DNA of 11,458 bases, from contig DMTJ01000230.1 in assembly GCA_003477185.1 (NCBI GenBank), positions 1 to 11,458 of the forward strand, read 5' to 3'. A program made the position numbers and the translations under genes. Numbering within the stretch: the first letter of the stretch is position 1; every line of letters starts with the position of its first letter. The stretch comes from Lentisphaeria bacterium (GTDB lineage Bacteria; Verrucomicrobiota; Lentisphaeria; JABSQK01; UBA12247). Positions 6,849 to 11,458 of the stretch are shown piece after piece. A model generated the notes under the pieces. It was not told the DNA's origin, ran no database searches, and worked only from the letters and a program-made list of their open reading frames with translations.

Positions 6849-7556
6849 CTAGAATGTCAGATATTTACGGATCACGTCGTCGGTCAGTTTCTCGCGGTCA
6901 CCTTCGAAAACGACGGCTCCGCGATCTAGTATGTAGTAGTAGTCCGCCAGACGTTGGGCAAATGCTAGGTACTGCTCGACCAGCAAGATCGCCAGGCGAC
7001 CGCCGGATTTGAGCTGCTGCAGGACGCCTTCGATATCCTGGATGATGCTCGGCTGAATCCCCTCAGTGGGCTCGTCAAGCATCAGGACAAAGGGATTTCC
7101 GACGAGCGCGCGGGCAATGGACAACTGTTGCTGCTGGCCGCCGCTGAGGTTCCCGCCCATGCGATGGCGCATCTCGTGGAGGATGGGAAATAGCGAGTAG
7201 ACCATACTCTCGGGGATACTGCGCTGTCCGCGAGGCAAGACTTCGAGCCCAAGCTGTAGATTCTCGTACACGGACATGCGCGGCAGAATTTCGCGGCCTT
7301 GCGGCACGTAGGCAATGCCGCGACGGGCCCGGGCATCGGTCGCTGACTGTTCGATGCGATCGCCTTCGAAACTGATGGTGCCTGAGCGGGCGGGCACCAA
7401 CCCCATGATGGTTTTCAGCAAGGTGGTCTTGCCGACGCCGTTGCGCCCCATGACGGCGGTGACTTCTCCTTTGCGCAAGCGCAGCGAGACGTCTTTCAGA
7501 ATGTGGGATTCGCCGTACGCGGCGTTGAGTCTATCGCAGACCAATACGTCGCTCAT
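6849..7556 (-). CDS. urtE: Urea ABC transporter ATP-binding protein UrtE
   Basis: This is one of the two cytoplasmic ATPases that drive urea import through UrtBC. The 235 residues hold Walker A GRNGVGKT (37-44), the Q-loop region around YVPQGREI (83-90), signature LSGGQQQQ (137-144) and Walker [12 protein letters not shown] (156-166). The switch His is replaced by Gln in LLVEQY (191-196), which is typical of the LivF/UrtE branch and separates it from UrtD. The ATG overlaps the urtD stop by 4 bases (ATGA), and an AGGAGG-type site lies 6 bases upstream (about 7563-7569). Assignment to urea rather than branched-chain amino acids rests on the adjacent urease genes and the UrtD signature. Confidence 0.93.
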   Translation of the reverse strand: MSDVLVCDRLNAAYGESHILKDVSLRLRKGEVTAVMGRNGVGKTTLLKTIMGLVPARSGTISFEGDRIEQSATDARARRGIAYVPQGREILPRMSVYENLQLGLEVLPRGQRSIPESMVYSLFPILHEMRHRMGGNLSGGQQQQLSIARALVGNPFVLMLDEPTEGIQPSIIQDIEGVLQQLKSGGRLAILLVEQYLAFAQRLADYYYILDRGAVVFEGDREKLTDDVIRKYLTF

Positions 7557-8311
7557 GCTGCGCCCTCCTCTTCAAAGTCTGAGCCAAGATAGCACTCGAT
7601 GACGCGCTTATCGTTTTGCACTTCTTCCATCGGCCCTTCGGTGAGCAACTTGCCTTCGACCAGCACCGATACGGTCTTGGCGATCTGGCGGACAAAGCCC
7701 ATGTCATGCTCGATCACGATGATGGTGTGGTCGCCTTGAAGGCTGGTGAGCAACTCTCCGGTGCGCTCTGTTTCTTCGTCTGACATGCCCGCAGCTGGCT
7801 CATCGATTAGCAGCAGTCGCGGTTTCTGTGCGAGCACCATGCCGATCTCGAGCCATTGCTTCTGGCCATGAGAGAGATACTCGGCAATCCGAGTCTGCGC
7901 GTCCTGAAGCCCAATGCGCTCAAGAATTCCGTCGATGGAGTTCTTGGCGTCGGTACCATAGCAATTGAAGAGCGAGGCAAAGACTCCCTTGCGAGCTTTG
8001 TGCGCCAGAGCCAGGTTGTCATACACGGACAGGCTGCCGAACACATTCGGATTCTGAAACTTGCGCCCCACACCATGGTCAACGATCTGCTTCTCCGTCA
8101 TCGTGGTGAGGTCCTTCCCATCCATCACGATCCTGCCAGTTGTCGATTTTGTCTTCCCACAAATCAGGTCCATTAAGGTCGATTTCCCAGCGCCGTTGGG
8201 GCCGATCACGACCCGCAGCTCGCCTTGCTCCACCTCGAAGCTGCCGAGGTCCAGTGCCTTGAAACCGTCGAAGCTGACGGATAAGTCTTCGACATAGAGT
8301 AGGGGATTCAT
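7553..8311 (-). CDS. urtD: Urea ABC transporter ATP-binding protein UrtD
   Basis: This is the second ATPase of the urea importer, 252 residues from the chosen start. Walker A is GPNGAGKS (37-44), followed by FQNPNVFGSLSVYDNL (85-100). The signature is LSHGQKQWLEIG (146-157), the form characteristic of UrtD. Walker B is LLLIDEPAAGM (166-176) and the switch His is in EHDM (201-204). The reading frame is open upstream to 8413, but the start at 8311 (MNPLLYVEDLSV) is preferred. It overlaps the urtC stop as ATGA, has a purine-rich GGGGGAGA ribosome site about 9 bases upstream, and gives the normal family length. The extra 34 codons would run inside urtC and have no family resemblance. Confidence 0.94.
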   Translation of the reverse strand: MNPLLYVEDLSVSFDGFKALDLGSFEVEQGELRVVIGPNGAGKSTLMDLICGKTKSTTGRIVMDGKDLTTMTEKQIVDHGVGRKFQNPNVFGSLSVYDNLALAHKARKGVFASLFNCYGTDAKNSIDGILERIGLQDAQTRIAEYLSHGQKQWLEIGMVLAQKPRLLLIDEPAAGMSDEETERTGELLTSLQGDHTIIVIEHDMGFVRQIAKTVSVLVEGKLLTEGPMEEVQNDKRVIECYLGSDFEEEGAA

Positions 8312-9408
8312 GCCGGGCTCTCCCCCTTCTTTTGGCGACTCAGCAAGCCAACGAGTCCGTTGGGTAGAAACAGGACGATCACGATAAAGGCACCGCCCAG
8401 AAAGAACGGCCACGCCTCCGGGATTCTGCTGGTCATCTCACTGTAGCATGCCTTCACCAAAAGAGCCCCGATCACCGCACCGAGCAAGGAGCTGCGCCCA
8501 CCGACGGCCACGAGCACGATCAGCTCGATTGATGCTGACACGCTCATCTTACTAGGCGTGATAATTCCCATCTGGGGGACGTAGAGCATACCGCCCAGAC
8601 CGGCCAGCGTAGCTGCCACGACAAAGGCAAAGACTTTGTAGTTTACGATGGGATATCCGGTAAAGCGGAGACGATGCTCGCTGTCGCGGATCGCAATCAT
8701 GACCTTACCCATCTTGCCATTAACCAGTTTGCGGCAAAGCATATACGCGCCACCTAGGATCACCACGGTGGCCAGATACAGCCAACGCCCGGTGGCCGCA
8801 ACGACTTCGGGATCGCCAGATAGGCGGAAGCCAAAAATTTCCTTGAAATCAGTCAGGCCGTTGGTCCCGCCCAGCATCATCTCATTTCGGTTAAAAGTGA
8901 GCCACATGGCCAGCGCAAGAGCCTGGGTGATGATGGCGAAATAGACGCCACGCACCCGACTGCGGAACACCAGGTAGCCAAAGATGCCGGCAAAAACCGC
9001 GGGAACGGTCAATCCAAGAATGATGGCGAGGGCCGGATGATAGAACGGCTTCCAGAAAAATGGCAGTTCGGTTACTTGGTTCCAGACCATGAAATCTGGT
9101 AGGGCGCTGCCGTAGGCACCCTCGCTACCGGTCATCAGGATCAGATGCATTCCCATGGCATAGCCGCCAAGGCAGAAGAAGAATGCCTGACAGAGGGAGA
9201 GCATGCCGGTGTAGCCCCAGACGAGATCCACGCCGAGTGCAGCGATCGCGAAACAGCAGTAGCGCCCCCATTGGGAGAGCATCGAGTCGGAAACAATGCC
9301 AGCAAGATTCAGTGCAGGCATGCCAATAAGAAGAAAGCAAAAGAGGCACGCCCAGATGATGGCGCGTGTTCGCTGAGACGTATCGTGGGTAAGGTTGTGG
9401 GCACTCAT
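8308..9408 (-). CDS. urtC: Urea ABC transporter permease UrtC
   Basis: This is an inner-membrane permease of the LivM type, 366 residues with about nine to ten hydrophobic segments. Recognisable parts are YTGMLSLCQAFFFCLGGYAMGMHL (the motif of UrtC/LivM), FGYLVFRSRVRGVYFAIITQALALA, and the cytoplasmic coupling loop GKVMIAIRDSEHRLRFTGY that contacts the ATPases. It pairs with UrtB to make the channel. The ATG overlaps the urtB stop by 4 bases, and an AGGGAGG site lies about 11 bases upstream (9420-9426). It overlaps urtD at the other end in the same way. Confidence 0.95.
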   Translation of the reverse strand: MSAHNLTHDTSQRTRAIIWACLFCFLLIGMPALNLAGIVSDSMLSQWGRYCCFAIAALGVDLVWGYTGMLSLCQAFFFCLGGYAMGMHLILMTGSEGAYGSALPDFMVWNQVTELPFFWKPFYHPALAIILGLTVPAVFAGIFGYLVFRSRVRGVYFAIITQALALAMWLTFNRNEMMLGGTNGLTDFKEIFGFRLSGDPEVVAATGRWLYLATVVILGGAYMLCRKLVNGKMGKVMIAIRDSEHRLRFTGYPIVNYKVFAFVVAATLAGLGGMLYVPQMGIITPSKMSVSASIELIVLVAVGGRSSLLGAVIGALLVKACYSEMTSRIPEAWPFFLGGAFIVIVLFLPNGLVGLLSRQKKGESPA

Positions 9409-11090
9409 TGGTCTGCATGCCTCCCTTTCGCTGGAAATAGTCCGGTGGGGCGCACCTGCAGAAACAGGACGATCAGGCCAAGCAGGAAGACCTTGGCGAA
9501 GACGGCCCCCATTACGGGCTCTGCTATTTTAGAGGTAAGCCCGATTGCGAGGCCAGCGACGACTGTGCCGATTAACTTTCCAACGCCTCCGGCCACAACC
9601 ACGAGAAAGGAGTCTACGATGTAGTTTTGGCCCATGTTCGGGACGATATTTCCAATAAGCGTCAGGGCGCAGCCAGCCACGCCAGCAATTCCGGTCCCAA
9701 GAAAGAAGGCCGTACGGTCGATGTTGCGGGTGCGAATGCCCAGGCAAGCACTCATCGCGCGATTCTGCGTCACCGCGCGAATTCGCAGGCCAAGATTGGT
9801 GCGATAAAGCAGCACGAACATGCCGACGATCATGAAGACCGTGAGGGCAATAATGAACAATCGATTATAGGCTAGGACCACGCCAGGCAGGATCTCAAGG
9901 CCGCCAGTGAGGAAATCGGGGGCGGGCCGGTTGACGTTGTCGCCGAAGATGACGCGGGCACCTTGAATGAGGATCAGGCCGAGTCCCCAAGTTGCCAGTA
10001 GGCTTTCCAACGGCCGGTCGTAGAGGCGACGGATAATAAGGGCCTCGACCAACACACCGATGAGGCCAGCAAGGCAAAAGGCGAGGGGAAATGCGGCCCA
10101 GAAGGACAGCTCTGCGTACTCCACAGGCAGCCGCGAGAAAATTAAGTAGACCACATAGGCAGTGTAGGCGCCGAGCATCATGAACTCACCATGCGCCATG
10201 TTGATCACGCCAAGCAATCCGTAGATGATCGCCAGCCCCAAGGCCATCAAAATCAGGACTGATCCGAGACTCAGGCCAAAAAATGCCATCTGGGAAATAT
10301 CGGCGATTCGGCGCCAGTTCCCGAGTGAGATGCTCGCTTCCTTCATGCGCTCGCGGACCCGTTGATCCTGCTCATACTGCTCACTCTCAGGATTCAGACG
10401 GACAGCGATGGCTGGCAGCAGGTCGATCGCGTTGTGCTCCTGCAGCCCCTCAGCAGCCATGAACCGATCGAGGGAATCCTTAGATTGAAGCTGAAGTCGC
10501 AGGATCGCCAGCTCGATCGCGCGGCGCACTTCCTGATTTTTATCGATCTGTCCCGCTTCTCGGAGGATGGGAAGGACGGAAAGCTTGCCCGAACGAGCAA
10601 GTGACTCGCTGGCCTGAATGCGCACAGCGGGATCCTGATGGGTCAGGTCCAAGCGCATGCGATAGGCTTCGATAGCAGCTCGGATCTCTCGGTTCGTCTC
10701 CACCGGGATCAGGTCAAAGCTGTCAATTCTAAGCGGTGCACCCGCGTCGTCCGTCAATAACACGGCATTGGGATAGGCGCTCTCGAGTGGAATCATCTCG
10801 TCGCCGTCATCGTTGGTTTCCGACTCGCCGCCGATCACTAGTCCGGACTGCTCGCTGCGCTCTTCGTAGATATAGAGACGGCTCTCGTACAGGCCGATAA
10901 GAAGGCGATAGACGCCGTCATCATGGTTGTTGATCAACACCCCAATCGCGGCGAGAATCTGATGATCGTCTTCCGAAGCAAGTTGCTCCCAAACCGTATC
11001 GGGGAGGCCGCCTGCAGCGCGTGTCCCAGGAACCGACAGAAAGCCAGCAAGGGTCAGGATGCACAGGAAAAGCTGGACTTTGGCACTCAT
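9405..11090 (-). CDS. urtB: Urea ABC transporter permease UrtB with periplasmic HEAT-like domain
   Basis: This is the LivH-type permease of the urea importer, 561 residues from the chosen start. Residues 1-26 are a signal peptide (core VQLFLCILTLAGFLSV, likely cut after TRA). Residues about 30-250 form an exported extension that includes alpha-helical HEAT-like repeats (about 135-240: DPAVRIQASESLARSGKLSVL, NQEVRRAIELAILRLQ). The permease proper begins near residue 260 and contains the family motif NMAHGEFMMLGAY (297-309) and the coupling loop LGLRIRAVTQNRAMSACLGI. A long N-terminal extension is known in UrtB of many Gram-negative bacteria; its role is unclear. The frame extends upstream to a TTG at 11150, but that start would lie inside the preceding terminator hairpin and would mask the signal peptide, so the ATG at 11090 is preferred. 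The ribosome site is weak. The usual upstream neighbour urtA is missing here. Confidence 0.93.
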   Translation of the reverse strand: MSAKVQLFLCILTLAGFLSVPGTRAAGGLPDTVWEQLASEDDHQILAAIGVLINNHDDGVYRLLIGLYESRLYIYEERSEQSGLVIGGESETNDDGDEMIPLESAYPNAVLLTDDAGAPLRIDSFDLIPVETNREIRAAIEAYRMRLDLTHQDPAVRIQASESLARSGKLSVLPILREAGQIDKNQEVRRAIELAILRLQLQSKDSLDRFMAAEGLQEHNAIDLLPAIAVRLNPESEQYEQDQRVRERMKEASISLGNWRRIADISQMAFFGLSLGSVLILMALGLAIIYGLLGVINMAHGEFMMLGAYTAYVVYLIFSRLPVEYAELSFWAAFPLAFCLAGLIGVLVEALIIRRLYDRPLESLLATWGLGLILIQGARVIFGDNVNRPAPDFLTGGLEILPGVVLAYNRLFIIALTVFMIVGMFVLLYRTNLGLRIRAVTQNRAMSACLGIRTRNIDRTAFFLGTGIAGVAGCALTLIGNIVPNMGQNYIVDSFLVVVAGGVGKLIGTVVAGLAIGLTSKIAEPVMGAVFAKVFLLGLIVLFLQVRPTGLFPAKGRHADQ

Positions 11091-11127
11091 AAGACTCAGA
11101 AGTGGCTTAAAATGGCAGTTTTTGGGC

Positions 11128-11164
11128 AAAAAAAGGCCGTCACCACGCAAAGGCAGCGACGGCC
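11128..11164 (-). terminator. Intrinsic terminator between the outer-membrane gene and urtB
   Basis: On the minus strand GGCCGTC (11164-11158), a 16-base loop, and GACGGCC (11141-11135) form a perfect GC-rich 7-base stem. Seven T's follow at once (11134-11128). It begins about 38 bases after the stop of the outer-membrane gene and ends 37 bases before the urtB ATG. The T-run can alternatively pair with the next AAAAA (TTTTT-GCCC-AAAAA), which could matter for read-through. Confidence 0.8.
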
Positions 11165-11202
11165 AGTTCCCGAAACCAGACTAGCTCTAAAGTAGGGGTA
11201 CC

Positions 11203-11458
11203 TTAGAAGCTGGTGCCGATCCCGATGGTTCCAGTTACGAAGTTGTCTTCCGGATTGCCGGGGATGACGTCTTCGTCGGTGTGCCAGTACTTTACGCCGC
11301 CATGGACGTCCCAGGAGCCAAGCTCTTCAGGGATAAAGGTCAGTGGAACGGAAACGTCCAGACCGATGTTGACGTATGCGAAGCCATCTTGGCCGTAGCC
11401 AACAATGTCACCAGCATCATTCGTCGCCAAATGAAACTCGTCGCTGGCCCAAGCAATG
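11203..11458 (-). CDS. Probable outer-membrane beta-barrel protein, 3' end only
   Basis: The last 84 codons of a gene that enters from the right edge are visible; the frame is open through 11458, so the start lies outside the window. The sequence alternates hydrophobic and polar residues as in beta-strands (FAYVNIGLDVSVPLTF, WDVHGGVKYWHT, FVTGTIGIGTSF). It ends in Phe after a strand-like stretch, the usual C-terminal signal recognised by the BAM machinery. It resembles small barrel proteins of uncharacterised families (such as Gcw_chp-like proteins), but the fragment is too short for a firm family call. Its position before the urt operon, where urtA is often found, makes a role in letting urea or other small solutes through the outer membrane conceivable, but this is inference only. 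Confidence 0.6.
   Translation of the reverse strand, partial: IAWASDEFHLATNDAGDIVGYGQDGFAYVNIGLDVSVPLTFIPEELGSWDVHGGVKYWHTDEDVIPGNPEDNFVTGTIGIGTSF

Noticed and set aside
11091..11150. Upstream TTG start for urtB at 11150
   Set aside because: It would start inside the terminator hairpin and place 20 polar and mixed residues before a clear signal peptide. The ATG at 11090 fits better.
1..11458. CRISPR arrays, tRNA or rRNA genes, insertion sequences
   Set aside because: I looked for regular spaced repeats, tRNA-like folds and transposase motifs on both strands and found none.

Overview
The window carries a urea uptake and hydrolysis operon on the minus strand. Read in the direction of transcription it runs urtB, urtC, urtD, urtE, ureAB, ureC, ureF, ureG (about 11090 down to 2975). 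The genes are very tightly packed: the urt genes join by 4-base ATGA stop/start overlaps, and the other gaps are 2 to 22 bases. UrtBC form the membrane channel and UrtDE the two ATPases of a high-affinity ABC urea importer. UreAB (a gamma-beta fusion) and UreC form the nickel urease, and UreF and UreG are maturation factors. The cluster therefore takes up urea and splits it to ammonia and CO2, a nitrogen-scavenging module. Three expected partners, urtA (binding protein), ureD and ureE (maturation), are not in the window, and the gene spacing leaves no room for them between urtB and ureG.

Upstream of urtB (right edge, 11203-11458) is the 3' end of a minus-strand gene for a probable outer-membrane beta-barrel protein. 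A strong intrinsic terminator follows it, ending only 37 bases before the urtB start. Downstream of the operon, also on the minus strand, is mreC (1881-2747), without mreB or mreD next to it. Next, on the plus strand, lies a decayed prepilin-like reading frame with five in-frame stops (about 1269-1820). The left edge (3-959, minus) holds the 5' part of a secreted protein with Ig-like sequence, open to the window edge with no stop.

The most unusual signal is a short palindromic repeat. An exact 14-mer, TTGCGGAGTTCGCA, occurs three times inside ureG, ureF and ureAB, in both orientations and more than one reading frame. A fourth copy differs by one base, and a fifth, diverged perfect palindrome also lies in ureAB. 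This looks like a dispersed mini-palindrome tolerated inside genes.

Organism: a Gram-negative bacterium (outer-membrane-type protein, UrtB with a periplasmic extension). The prepilin remnant with LIELLVVITII, the secreted Ig-like protein and a solitary MreC are reminiscent of the PVC group, perhaps Verrucomicrobiota. That assignment is an inference at low to moderate confidence.
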